A stretch of 64,000 nucleotides of DNA from Coniella vitis (Eukaryota; Ascomycota; Sordariomycetes; Diaporthales; Schizoparmaceae): the NCBI GenBank assembly GCA_011317545.1, contig WUJK01000010.1:806001-870000 (forward strand), in the 5' to 3' direction. A model generated the notes under the pieces. It was not told the DNA's origin. It searched no databases and worked only from the letters and a program-made list of their open reading frames with translations. The position numbers and the translations under genes are program-made. This document shows positions 49,631-61,548 of this stretch, in pieces (the first letter of the stretch is position 1; the number at the start of each line of letters is the position of its first letter).

Positions 49631-49790
49631 AATAGAATAAAATAGAATAAAATAGAATAAAATAGAATAAAATAGAATAAAATAGAATAAAATAGAATAA
49701 AATAGAATAAAATAGAATAAAATAGAATAAAATAGAATAAAATAGAATAAAATAGAATAAAATAGAATAAAATAGAAGAAAATAGAAGAA
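49631..49790. repeat. Tandem repeat, 10-bp unit, 16 copies
   Basis: AATAGAATAA repeated head to tail, the last two copies reading AATAGAAGAA. It lies just outside the transposase 3' end within the hAT element. Confidence 0.9.
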
Positions 49791-49849
49791 AATCTATTTA
49801 AAATATATAATAAGTCCTAAACCTATTTACTCTTTATTATTATCTATTT

Positions 49850-51706
49850 TTAATTAATTTCCTCGCTTTCTTCGATAGCCTTTTTCACTTTTTTAATATC
49901 TAAAAGATTCCAACTTTTTAATAAAGCTATTTCTTTAACTATATCCGGTAATAGCTTATTTCTCGATTTAATAATAATATTACCCGTAATAGAGAATATT
50001 CGTTCGACGGAAGCTAAAGTAGCCGGAATTGCTAAATATCGACGGGCTAATAGGCTTAAAACCGGATATTTTAAAGTATTAAGTTGCTAGAAATCTAACG
50101 GATTAATCTAGAAAGAATATATTAATAAAAGTGAATTTTTAATTAAATAAAAAGAAATAAATAAAATAATACTTACGTTATTAGGCTCTATATCTTCTTT
50201 TATATAAAAAGATATTTCGTTCGACGACTTTTTAGCTTTAGAAATAAAGATTTCTTCTTCCGATTCGGAATTATTTTCAATAATATCGTTATTAATAAAA
50301 GGTAAAGTATTGCTTTTAAGCCTATTTAATATTAATATTAATAAATATAAATCGAAATATAAATAGAAATATAACTTACTTCTTATATTTATTATTTAAG
50401 AATTTAATAGTATCGTTTTTAATAGTAGAATAATAATATAATAAACCGTTTAGTTAAAAATATAAAAGCTTTAAATAAGGGTTAAGAATAATAGAAATAA
50501 TATATACTTTATAAAGATATATATTCGAAGGATTAAAACGTCGAGGAAAGTATTTTTTAAGCTTTAATAATCCGGTTTCGATAGCTCGAATAAAATCGTT
50601 ATAATATTACTTCTAAAATAAATAATTAGTATATAATATAATAAAAGAAAAAGAAAGAAACTTACGAAATATTCGTTTTCTCGAATCTTTTCTTTAAAAA
50701 TAAGAATAAGCTTTTCGAGTTTATTATATATCGAATAAATATATAAAATACCCCGATTCGAAGTAATTAAAAATTCGGCTTAGAGTTTAATACTCGGTTT
50801 AACGAATATTTCGAAAATTCGATTTAAATCTTCTAAAGCTATAAATTCGAATTCTAAAAGAAAAATAGCCTTATAATCGCTATTAGAAGTATTTTTAGCT
50901 ATATAAACTAAAGCTTCTTTTAGGATTAAAGACGATCTTATTATTTCGTATATCGAATTCTAACGAGTAGGGGTATCTAAAAAGTATTAATAAAAAGAAT
51001 AAAAAAGAAAAGAAAAAAAAAAAAATAAAGGAAAATATATACTTACCGAAAGAAATTCGAGTTTTATTATATTCTTCTGGAATAAGTCCTTCTTTTTTAT
51101 ATTTCTCGATTCCTTCTTTGAATAGCTTCTTATTTTCCGTCGTATATTTAATAAAAGTAAGAATTCTTCGTAATTTTACCGTAATATCTAAAAAAGGATA
51201 GATTAATTAATATATTAATTTAATAAAAATAATATAGAAGGTTTATACTTATTATTTATATATTCCGTATTATTTTCCGAATCTAAATTAATATTTTCGA
51301 TATAAGAAAATAATTCTTCTTCCGATTTCGAATTTTAAAGATAATTCGCTAATATATCGTTTACTATAATATTAATAATATACGATATATAGCGAATATC
51401 GTATTCGAACGGTTTTCCGATAGTTACTAAATAATCTTCGTTATAATAGTTTATAAACGAATTATTATTCGAAGTATTATCCCGAGTAAATCTAATAAAA
51501 GAATTAATAAATAGCTTTTAAGAAAAAGAAAGAAAGACTTACGATATAATATTTCTAAACTCTAAGGAGGGATATTCGCTTAAAATATCTATAATTTCCG
51601 TATAAAGGTATAGGCCCGTATACGAATCGTTAAGAACTTTAAACCCTATATATATATTAATATAAAATATAATAATATAAAGAAAAAAAAAACAAAAAAA
51701 AAGAAA

Positions 51707-51738
<32 letters not shown>

Positions 51739-52461
51739 AAAAAAAAAAAGAAAAAAAAAGAAAAAAAAAAGAAAAAAGAAAAAAAAAAACTTACTAATAA
51801 GCTTATATATAAGCTTAAAATCTGGATTAATATAAGCTATAATAATAGCTAAATATACCGTTTAATTAATAAACGTCTAAGTATCGAAAATAATAGAAAA
51901 TAAACCCTTAGAATTAATATTTTTAAGAAATTGAATATTAATAATTTCTCGGGCATTTTCGTAAGTTTTCGATAGAATTCCTCGGATTTTATACCTATTA
52001 ATAATAGGCGAAAACCTATAAAATAGATTAGAAAATAGGTTTATATTAAAAGAAATAAATATATACTTACCGATTATAATAACTAAGTAATTCTTTAAAA
52101 GAAGGTAAATCGAGAATATTAAAAGAAAGGTTATTACTTATAATAAAGTCTAGAATCTTATTATAAGCTTCGTTTTCTTCGAAATTGTTTTCTCGAGGTC
52201 TTTTTTTTAAAATAGGAGTAAAGAATTCGTTAATAGCCGAAGACGATATTTCGTTTTCTAAATATTAAGTTAATATAAATAATAAATATATATATATATA
52301 AATAAATAAATATTTACTTACTTTTAAGTTTTATTTTTTCTAATTCTTTATTAAAAGCAATTTCTAGATATTTATTCTGATAATATCGAACGAAATTCGA
52401 AGCTTAAAAGCCTTTAATAGATATAATACGTGAAAAATTATACCTATTTTTATATATATTA

Positions 52462-52496
<35 letters not shown>

Positions 52497-52790
52497 TAGA
52501 AAATATTACTTATATCGTATATTAAATATTTATTTACCGTTCTTTAGAATAATCGATAGGTAATAAAGTACGAATAAATAAATTATTAATAAATATATAA
52601 ATATTCGACTTTTCCGTATCGGGTAAAGCGTAATTCGGATTATTAAATTTCGAATTCTGAAAAGAAATAATCGATTCCGAATCGGAATTAATATTTTCCG
52701 AATTAGCTCGAGTTAAAGGGCCGGCGATAGAAATCGAGGCTTACGATTTAGGAAAGGAGATAAAAGAATCTATTTTATATAGAATAAAAG
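49850..52790 (-). pseudogene. RIP-degraded hAT transposase
   Basis: On the minus strand, the stretch 50095-49850 can be read as the hAT C-terminal dimerisation domain: YPVLSLLARRYLAIPAT, ASVERIFSI and NKLLPDIVKEIALLKSW, the hallmark of the Dimer_Tnp_hAT family, ending with a stop at about 49850. Further upstream, recognisable coding blocks alternate with segments beginning GTAAGT and ending TAG, suggesting the original gene had several introns. Stops are scattered throughout, many at codons that would be CAA/CAG before C-to-T change. The N-terminal limit near 52790 is approximate. Confidence 0.8.
51676..51792. repeat. A-rich low-complexity tract
   Basis: Runs of A interrupted by single G or C, inside the hAT element, on the minus strand a T-rich stretch that could be part of an old intron. 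Confidence 0.8.
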
Positions 52791-53054
52791 GGATAATATA
52801 AGGGTTATAAGTAATATATAATAGTAATAAGCGAATAGATATAAAGATTTATCTAAAGCTTAAAGAAAGAAAGAAGAAAGAATAAGAATAAACGAAGAAA
52901 ACGAGAGATATTTATATTTCTTATTCGAAATTCTAGAAGTTTCTATTATATTAATAATATATTATTAATAGAATTTCTCAGAATTCTATCGAAATTCGCT
53001 AGAAATATATAGAAGTTTATAGAAATCCGTTAGAAATCTATAGAATTCTATAGA

Positions 53055-53148
53055 ATTCTATTAATTTCTATTAGTTTCTATTAATTTCTATTAGTTTCTA
53101 TTAACTTCTATTAGTTTCTATTAATTTCTATTAGGTTCTATTAGTTTC
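53055..53148. repeat. 11-bp minisatellite used as retroelement target
   Basis: Imperfect tandem copies of TTTCTATTAGT within the hAT element; the LTR retrotransposon is inserted in this array and the array resumes after 60410. Confidence 0.75.
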
Positions 53149-53487
53149 TATTATAGGCCCACGGGTAAATGCACGGCTTCGGCACGCTAGGGCACGAAGC
53201 CTTAGTTAGCATATTCCCTTCTCGTCTGGAGACTAATATTATATAAGCGCTAGATAGGAGCGTCTTCCGAGTAGCTTATAAGCCGTATAAAAGACTATCG
53301 GTAATAGGACCCGTATCGACGGTAGACCTATAGAAAACTCTATCTATAGGTAGATCTTAAACGTAAGAGCTACTTAAGAGCAGCTCTCGTACTGCTATAT
53401 AGATACTACTCTTACTTCTCTCCTTAAGTTAGTTAATAATAGAAATTAGGATCGAAACTATAAACGCTCTCTCGATACCTATTTATA
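53149..53487 (+). repeat. 5' LTR (339 bp)
   Basis: Same length as the 3' LTR. Nearly all differences between the two are CA/TA or TG/TA pairs (for example AAATGCACGG versus AAATATACGG), so point mutation by RIP rather than time explains the divergence. Confidence 0.92.
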
Positions 53488-53839
53488 TTTAACTAACTTC
53501 TTTTCTACCTACCCTATATATCCAACGGTATTTATATACTTATTTAGCGTATAGCCTTAGGATATTATACCCCTATAATAAGCAATTCGGGTAACTCCCT
53601 ACTTAAGCGAATAACGATAATAATAATATAATAATAATTATATAATAAATAATTACTTAAATAATAAAAGAGTAGCGGTATATTATTAAAAGAGTAATAT
53701 AATAATAGCGCGAAGATAGTATACGAAAACTAGAAACGCTTATAATATAATTTATATAAATCGAATAATCCCGTAGCTTATTATTATAAGAGCTATTAAT
53801 AAGTATTAGTAATTTAGCGGCCGAATACCCTAACTTAAT

Positions 53840-54780
53840 ACCTAATAAACTAAAAGATACTTATACCCCTACCTCCTAAGATATAGAAGATACCGATATC
53901 GACGTAGATAAGGCCCTAGAGAGTATAATTATACCTAAACGTAAGCCCCTTTCTTAGCTAGCGAACTTTAAGGGTATATATACCTAATTCCTAGCGTAGA
54001 AGCATATTATAAGGTATAAACTCGTCCGAGATACCTACTTTATCGGGAATTATATAGATAAATTCTAAGAAATCTATAAATACCTAAAGGGAGATATAAA
54101 GGTTATAACGAGGAGCTATTATATCGTAGGAGGAGAGTATAGCCTTTAGAAACCCTCCTTATTCTTATAATAGCTCCGCTACCGATATTATAACGAGAAC
54201 TACGCTATCGCTACTTCTTAAAAGCTCTAGAGCTTTACTTAGAAGAAAGGCTAACCCTTCCCTAACTTCTTCTCTTAATAGGAGAAGTTACTAATAGATT
54301 CCGGCGGTATAGAATAGCCGGACTTAGCTAAATTAATATACCTAAAGGGCGCTATTAATAATATATTATATATATAGCTTATTAGTATAGAAATACCGTC
54401 GATATATAACGATTAAGTAAAGAAAGCGTTCTATATCTCGATTAAGCTAGAAAGCTATATTACTATCCGAGACGGTAGCTATACTTTACCCTTAAGCTAT
54501 TTATTTAGAGCTATAGTATAATACTTTAGAATAACTTAATAAGCGGGAGGAAATAGATAGAAATTATAAAACCCTTATATAAATCCCGATAGGGATATAG
54601 CTATAACTAGTATTAACGCTCTATAAGCTAATAAATAGTACGTAAAGTAGGTTAATTAAGCGGAGATTAAGTATAGGAAAGAATAAGGATTTTATTATAG
54701 GTATAGACGTTCGAACTATAAAATCGCTTATTACCCCTTCCTACCCGTATACCTGCTTATTAGCTTAGGAGCTATCCGGG
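53840..54780 (+). pseudogene. RIP-degraded gag region of the Ty3/gypsy element
   Basis: Read through its stops, this stretch has retrotransposon gag character and ends in a zinc-knuckle-like pattern near 54690-54735, in which Cys codons and the His codon have changed to Tyr by G-to-A. Limits are approximate. No frame survives. Confidence 0.6.
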
Positions 54781-54999
54781 AGACGGAAATTAATATCGCC
54801 GATACTAACCTTATTAACCTTAACGATATTACCGAGAAATAGGAGGAAAATTAGTTACTTCTATATAGAGTTATATATAAGAGCTTATAAGTCTCGACTT
54901 TAGCCTATAAGAAGTAAAGCGTTAGATAAATAGAAACTATTTTATAATAGACCTATTTTATAATTTAACTCTATTTATCCTAATACTTATTAATTCTAA

Positions 55000-57900
55000 T
55001 TATAACTATTATTCTACTATAAGCGAGACGCTTATATATAAGTTAAGACTTCCGTATATACCTATCCCGCCTAAGACCCTTTATTAATCGCTAAGGGAGA
55101 GAATATTATATAAATAGCCCGTTATCCGCTATATAACCTACCCTAATATAGACTTAGACGGGTATTTATATTATATTTAAGCCTATATAATTCCCCGCCT
55201 TTAGTATAACCTTATTTTAGGAAAACCTTAAGTAGAAAGAAAGAGGGTAATATATATAGCTTATAAGTACCGCTTAAGTATTAAACGAGTAAGAGGATTA
55301 GAGGTTTAGGAATAAGGATATAATCCTAAGAACTTTAACTATATATCTATTAGTACCCTTGCTATTTAGAGTAAAGTCCGGTATATAAAACGCTTAAATA
55401 TTACTTAGGTAGCGCTTTTTAATATTATAATAGCCGATATTACTAAGGCCTTATTACTAAAAGTAGAATCCTCGGTTAATAAGAAACTCCCCTTAGAGTA
55501 TTATAAGTTCCGGAACCTCTTTAATAAGGATATAGCTTCTATACTACCGCTATATAAGAAGGGAGCGGATTATAAGATTCGGCTATATAAGAAGGCGGAT
55601 AGGTCTATTATAAACGCCCTATAAGGCCCGTTATATAGGATATCTAGAGAAGAACTTATCGTACTAAGGAAGACTCTTACTAAGCTATTCGATATAAGCT
55701 ATATTAGAGCTAATAGCTTTTTAATAGGAGCTCCTATAATCTTTATTAAGAAACTAAGGGGTAGCCTCCGTTTTTATATAAACTATTATATACTTAATAC
55801 TATTTCGGAAGCCGATTATTACCCGCTCCCCCTTATTAAAGAAACCCTATCTAATATTATAAATACTAAATATTTTATTAAGCTCGATATATAAATAGCG
55901 TTTTATAAGCTTTATATTAAGGAAGGAGATAAGTAGAAGACCGCCTTTTATATAAGGTATAACTTCTTCGAATAGCTAGTAACCCTATTCGGACTTATAA
56001 ACGCTCCTATAATATTCTAGCGCTATATTAATAATACTTTACGCCCTTATCTAAATATCTTCTATTTAGCTTATATCGATAATATTCTAATATATACCGA
56101 CGGTATAGCTAAAGACTACCGAGTAAAGGTAAAGCTAGTATTATATACTCTCGAAGTAATAGGTTTAAATTTAGATATCGCTAAGTATAAATTCGGCGTA
56201 ACCGAAACGAAGTACTTAGGCTTTATTATTAAAGCGGGGGTAGGGATTTATATAAACCTTAAGAAGGTATACGCTATACGTAATTAAAAGGCTCCGAAGA
56301 TAGTTAAAGGAGTCTATAGCTTCCTAGGATTTATAAACTTCTATCGTTAATTTATTATTAATTATTCCGAAGTTATAAGGCCCCTTTTAGCCTTAACTAA
56401 GAAGGGGGTCTTATTTAGGTTCGGGGAGTAGGAAAAAGTTATATTCGAATAGCTAAAGTATCTCTTTATTAGTAAGCTCGTACTCGCTTAATAGGATCCG
56501 GATAAGGAGATAGTACTAAAGGCGGATTATTCTAGATATTTATTAAGCGGCTATCTCTTTTAAAGGGATAAGTACGGTATCCTCCGCCCGATAGTATATT
56601 ACTTACGCTACCTAAGCCCCGTAGAATATAATTATAAGATCTATAATAAGGAACTACTAGCCGTTATTAATTACTTAAGAGTATAGGATATAAAGCTTAG
56701 GGGTATTATATTACTATTTATAATTTACTCGGATTATAAGAACCTCGAATATTTTATAATATTATAGCGTTTTACCGAAAGGTAGGTCTACTAATCCGAG
56801 ACGATAGCTTGTTTTCGATATTATTTAGTCTACCGTATAGGAGTAGCTAGTAAGTATTTAAACGCCCTTTCGAGGAGGGAGTAGGATATATTATATAATA
56901 TATCTAACGAACGCTTTACCGGTAGGTAAATCTAGCTTTTACTATCGATAGAGATAAGCTAATTTATAATATATAACGAGCTACTCCTAATAAATAGCGA
57001 GGTTTTTATATAAGAGGAGCTCTAGCGCTTATAGGATAATACTACCTTATATAATAAGGTATACTCCTAGCTTATAGGTATAATCCGTAGGGGTAAATAC
57101 TCTTTTCCCCCTTACCTACGGATATCCGAAGGTAAGCTTATTAAGGTATTTATAACGGAGTACTCGATCGATAAAAAAGGATTATTTAGGTTCTATAAAT
57201 AGCTCTAGTTACCGGATTAGGAACCCCTATATATTAAACTAATATAGAGTATCTATAATTCTACCCTATTTAGCTACTTAGGGAGGGATATTATTATTAC
57301 GATAATAATAAGGGGCTACTTCTAGCTAGGTATATATTATAATATTCGGCGGTTTATATAAAATTATAATATCTATAAACGTAAGACGGTATAGAGATAT
57401 TAAAGGAAGGGCCTTCTTAAGCCCCTATTAATACCTAAGCGGGTATAAAGCGAGTTATCTATAAATTTTATAATCGACCTCCCCTATAAGGATAATATAA
57501 GAGAGGCTTACTTAATAATAATTATAGACCGATTAACGAAAGCTATTATACTTAAAGCTATATATAATATAAGCGCGGAAGTATATATAAAGCGGTTCTT
57601 ATATTATTACTAGCGGTTTTATAGTTTCCCTAAGGTAATAGTTAGTAACCGAGGCTTAAACTAAGTAGGAGGGTTTTAGCGCTAATTATATAAGCTTATA
57701 AAGATAGAGTAACGCCTAAGTACTATTTTCTACTTATAGACGGATAGAGTTATAGAAAGGGCAAACTAAGAGGTTATAAACTACCTCCGAGCGTTCGTTA
57801 TATATATATAATTAGATTAGCCGATACTCCTACCTAGCGCTTAACTAGCTATTAATAATAGGGATACTAATATAATTAGCCTTAGCCTATTTTTTATCCT

Positions 57901-58560
57901 ATATAGCTATTATATAAATCTAATCGAATAAGTAGAGTATAGTATATTATTAGCGTAAGCGCTTAGAATTTAGGCCGAGAACTTCGTCTAATAGCTTAAA
58001 GATATAACTACTTTCGCTTAAGCTATAATAGTAATCGTATAATAACGAATAGAAGAATCTACGAATAAATTATAAATAGTTATAGAGCGGCTTATTAAAG
58101 GCGATAAGGTTTAGCTCTCCCTACGAAATATTATTACCGATTACCCTTTAAAGAAGTTAGCTTAGCTATACGAGAAGTATACTATAATATATATCGTTAG
58201 CCCTTATATAATAGAATTAGATATCCCGCCGGGTATTTACCCTTATTTCTATATAGATCTCCTAATTCGAGCTATATAAGACCCGCTCCCGTTATAGGTA
58301 TAAAGAGAATACCGGCTTAACCCTATTATAGTTAAAGAGGGAAAGGAACCCGAGTATTAGGTAGAGAGTATTATTAGAGTATATAATAAGCTACGTAAAG
58401 GCTATACGAAAACGGACGAAATATTATAATACGAAGTCCTAGTTAAATAAGTCGGATAGGATTAGCTAAACTAATAGCCGTTATCCGAATTTAAAGATAT
58501 AATTACTCTTAAGGAGTTTAAATAACGCTATAATAGCGCTATAAGTTATAATAGCCTAAA
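55000..58560 (+). pseudogene. RIP-degraded pol: RT, RNase H, integrase, chromodomain-like end
   Basis: Reverse transcriptase motifs are readable near 55765-56100, including the catalytic box at 56072-56086, now Y-I-D-N-I where Y-I-D-D is required: the second Asp codon GAT became AAT, a TG-to-TA change. RNase H features are near 56500-56800 and an integrase motif D-R-L-T-K near 57526-57540. After the integrase, a segment near 58340-58540 resembles a chromodomain (YQVESI, RKG, YEVLVK), which places the element with chromoviruses. Stops at former CAA/CAG/TGG codons are frequent. Confidence 0.8.
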
Positions 58561-58569
58561 GTTATAGAA

Positions 58570-60060
58570 AAGAAGAGCGGGGAAATTAAATATTATAGAT
58601 AAAAAGAAAACTATATACGAAACGCGTATTAATATAGCTACCTACTTATCCTTACTTACCTCTTCCTTACTATTAGAATTACTTTCTTTAGTTTTACTAG
58701 AATAAGGGTTATCGTTAATACTACGCTTCGCTTTAATACTAACTAAGCCCTTACCCTTACTACCTCCCTTTATAAGCTTTATTAATAGGTTAGTAATATC
58801 CTCTAATACTACCGCTTAGCGGTATATAAGCTTATAGCTATAGCGCTAGTATAAAGTTAGTAGGATACGAGTAGGGAAGGAGTAATAGGTATATATACTA
58901 TAAGTATATTTATTATTTAATAACCGGACCTTATTATAGCTAGCCTAAATCTTACCTAGCTTAGGTAGGTAATCGTAGGTATAATATATAGCGAGAGCGG
59001 TAAAGGCTTAAGGGCGGAGAGTATCTAAAGTATATAAGTATAGGAAGGCGCGAATAGGAAAGGAGTAATATATACTAGGATTAGAAGTATTATAAGCGAG
59101 GGAATAGTTAATTATAATAATAATAGTAATATATATCTCGTCGGTCTAATAAAGGGGGGTATAAGAATAACTAGAGTTCTTACCCTTCTTATTCGTCCTA
59201 TAGGGGAAATAATAAGCGCCGGTTATAATAGTTAGTAAGCTACGAAGAAGTAGGGGAAGCGCTACTTACTAATACCGTAAAGGTAGAAGGAAAGGGGGTT
59301 CTTAAAGGCCCTTATAATATAAGGTAGGTATTATTCGTCCCTAATACCCTCGGGGAGGGTAATATAAGGTTAGAGCTATAGGTTAATAGCGATAATATTC
59401 TAAATAAGCTTATTAACGGCTTTATCGAGCTAAGTAGTAATAGGGGTAAGGACGGCGGCGGTAGGAGTAGCGGCGGGCGTAGTAGGAGTAGCTATAGCTA
59501 TAACTATAGGTACTACCGCTATAGAAGTAGCTATAAAGCTTATAATAATAGCGGGAGTAATAACGGTAGGTATAGCGGTAGGAGCTATGCTAGTTTACTT
59601 AAAGCGAATAATAACGTTTATACTATTAGTAGAGCTAAGTATAAGTAGAGGATAAATAGGGAAGGCGTAATACTTACCTTATTATTATAGGGGTTAATTT
59701 CGTATAATTTATAAGGGCTTTAGTTTAATTAAAAGGAAGGAACGACCCCTAGAATAGGGGTTAAGGGGGTATTTATACTTTTTCGAGGCTTTAAGAGTAA
59801 AAATATTATATTTATAACCGCCTACTAAGTTAAGGGCGTTATTATTATTCTATTAACGAATAATAGGCGGTAGAACTTATAAACTCGCCGATAACTAGGT
59901 TAAAGGGAGCTCTATAGATATAAGACTCCTTTTATACTCGCTAGGTATAAGGATAAGGCTCCTTTAATAAGGTAGGCGGGTATAGCGGTATCGCGTTATT
60001 ATACTTTTTAAGTAGCTATTATATTATATATAGCTCTATAGGAGGGCGTTCGGCCTAAGC
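58570..60060 (-). pseudogene. Antisense open-frame remnant between integrase and 3' LTR
   Basis: On the minus strand, long stretches read as Ala/Thr/Pro/Ile-rich protein (about 59640-59430) then charged sequence (about 58840-58640, LIKLIKGGSKGKG), interrupted mainly by TAG/TAA that would be CAG/CAA before RIP. It suggests an additional antisense gene of the retroelement or another nested fragment. No family recognised. Confidence 0.45.
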
Positions 60061-60070
60061 GGGGGGGTAA

Positions 60071-60409
60071 TATTATAGGCCTACGGGTAAATATACGGCT
60101 TCGGTATACTAGGGTATAAAGCCTTAGTTAGTATATTCCCTTCTCGTCTAAAGACTAATATTATATAAGCGCTAGATAGGAGCGTCTTCCGAGCAGCTTA
60201 TAAGCCGTATAAAAGACTATCGGTAATAGGACCTATATCGACGGTAAACCTATAGAAAACTCTATCTATAGGTAGATCTTAAATATAAGAGCTACTTAAG
60301 AGCAGCTCTCGCGCTGCTATATAGATACTACTCTTACTTCTCTACTTAAGTTAGTTAATAATAGAAATTAGGATCGAAACTACGAACGCTCTCTCGATGC
60401 CCGTTTATA
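60071..60409 (+). repeat. 3' LTR (339 bp)
   Basis: Preceded by a G-rich polypurine tract (GCGGGGGGGTAA) and followed by the GTTTC target duplication. Carries more TA-type transitions than the 5' copy in its first 60 bases. Confidence 0.92.
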
Positions 60410-60600
60410 GTTTCTATTAATTTCTATTATAGATATAATATATTCTTATAAGTTTCTTATTAAATATAATAGAATTCTAATTAAATATAATAGAATTCTA
60501 ATTAAATATAATAGAATTTAAATTAAATATAAAATAAACATTTATAAAAATATAATAATAGAATATTCTTTAATAAATATTATATAATTAAAATAAATAT

Positions 60601-60677
60601 AATTTAAATATAATTTAAATATAATTTAAATATAATTTAAATATAATTTAAATATAATTTAAATATAATTTAAATAT
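60601..60677. repeat. Tandem repeat, 11-bp unit, 7 copies
   Basis: AATTTAAATAT repeated seven times in the right arm of the hAT element. Confidence 0.9.
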
Positions 60678-60757
60678 AAGTTAAATATTAATAATTTAAT
60701 ATATTATAAATATTATAATATATTTATTTATTTTCTTTTTTTTTTCCTAAAAAAAGT

Positions 60758-60972
60758 CTTAGTACTTTTAGTAACTAAAAGTACTAAAAATACTAACTAA
60801 ACTAACTAAAGAAAAGTTTAGTACTAACTAACTAAGACTAAAGCCTATTAAAGTACTAACTAAAACTAACTAAAAGGAAATTTAGTACTAACTAACTAAG
60901 ACTAAAGATAACTAAAGTACTAACTAACTAAGGTTTTTTTTAGTTAGTTAGTTAGTAACTAAAAACTAAGGA
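60758..60972. repeat. Right subterminal ACTAACTAA/TTAGTTAGT array
   Basis: Mirror counterpart of the left subterminal array, next to the right TIR, again with mixed orientations of the same motif. Confidence 0.75.
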
Positions 60973-60989
60973 TTAATTTTCCAACCCTG

Positions 60990-60997
60990 ATTGGAAT
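60990..60997. repeat. Right 8-bp target-site duplication of the hAT element
   Basis: ATTGGAAT, one base different from the left copy ATTGGGAT. Confidence 0.8.
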
Positions 60998-61548
60998 CAT
61001 CTCATGATCCCAATGATCCAAGGTTGAATAGGACATTCAACACAGGACAACGGAAGGATATAAGGACGATGGATTTCCTAGCTATGAGATAGTTTTCCTT
61101 ATAGTCTTCAGTTGTGAATCTAAGTATCATTTCATATAATAGGGTAACCCCTCTTAATCACTTGTGACACTTGATATTGCTCGACAACGTACGAAGACTT
61201 GAAGGTAATACTTCCCCGCCTGCTAACATACAACTCACAGGTACTTCCAGAATCCGGGATTCAGGCAAGGATCATTACACTAACGTACAACTCCAGATAC
61301 TTGCAGGATCATTACACTTACGATACGAAATTCTGTACTGTTATTATCGGAACTCTGGTTCAGTGGGGTAGGGCACACGGCTGCCGCTGTTGCCTTTTAC
61401 GTACACAGTACACACAGTACTACTTTCACTGCACCGTTTGCTCTCGAGCACCGCGAAGAGCTCATTCTGACGCCACCAAAGTCAAAGCCATCTACATACA
61501 CCATTTGCAATACTTGGATCCCCAGGCTGAGCAACGAGGTTAATCGCC
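60998..61548. other. Right flank of the transposon and promoter of the 720-aa gene
   Basis: Begins with the second arm of the palindromic target (to about 61020). CA and TG dinucleotides are normal again. The 61549 gene starts 560 bp from the transposon end, so its promoter is directly beside the RIP-mutated block. No gene in the interval. Confidence 0.5.

Larger units (their letters stand above)
53149..60409 (+). mobile_element. Ty3/gypsy LTR retrotransposon (chromovirus type), RIP-mutated
   Basis: 7,261 bp with 339-bp LTRs and a 5-bp target duplication GTTTC (53144-53148 and 60410-60414). LTR ends are TATTATAGG and TTTATA, which would be TG...CA before RIP. Domain order on the plus strand is gag with a zinc knuckle, reverse transcriptase, RNase H, integrase and a chromodomain-like end, i.e. 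Ty3/gypsy order. A polypurine tract precedes the 3' LTR (about 60056-60070). It is inserted in the hAT element, so it is younger than the hAT insertion. Confidence 0.92.
49346..60989 (-). mobile_element. hAT DNA transposon carrying a nested LTR retrotransposon
   Basis: Bounded by perfect 16-bp terminal inverted repeats CAGGGTTGGAAAATTA and its complement (49346-49361 and 60974-60989), starting CAGGG as is common in hAT elements, with an 8-bp target duplication. Without the nested retroelement it is about 4.4 kb. Both ends hold arrays of TTAGTTAGT/ACTAACTAA. The transposase remnant is on the minus strand in the left part. The whole block has almost no CA or TG dinucleotides and no open frame of 60 codons, the mark of heavy RIP. 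The boundaries to normal DNA are sharp at both ends. Confidence 0.9.

Noticed and set aside
49631..49790. Regular 10-bp repeat considered as a CRISPR-like array
   Set aside because: No spacers: units are head-to-tail identical, so it is a simple tandem repeat, and the genome is eukaryotic.
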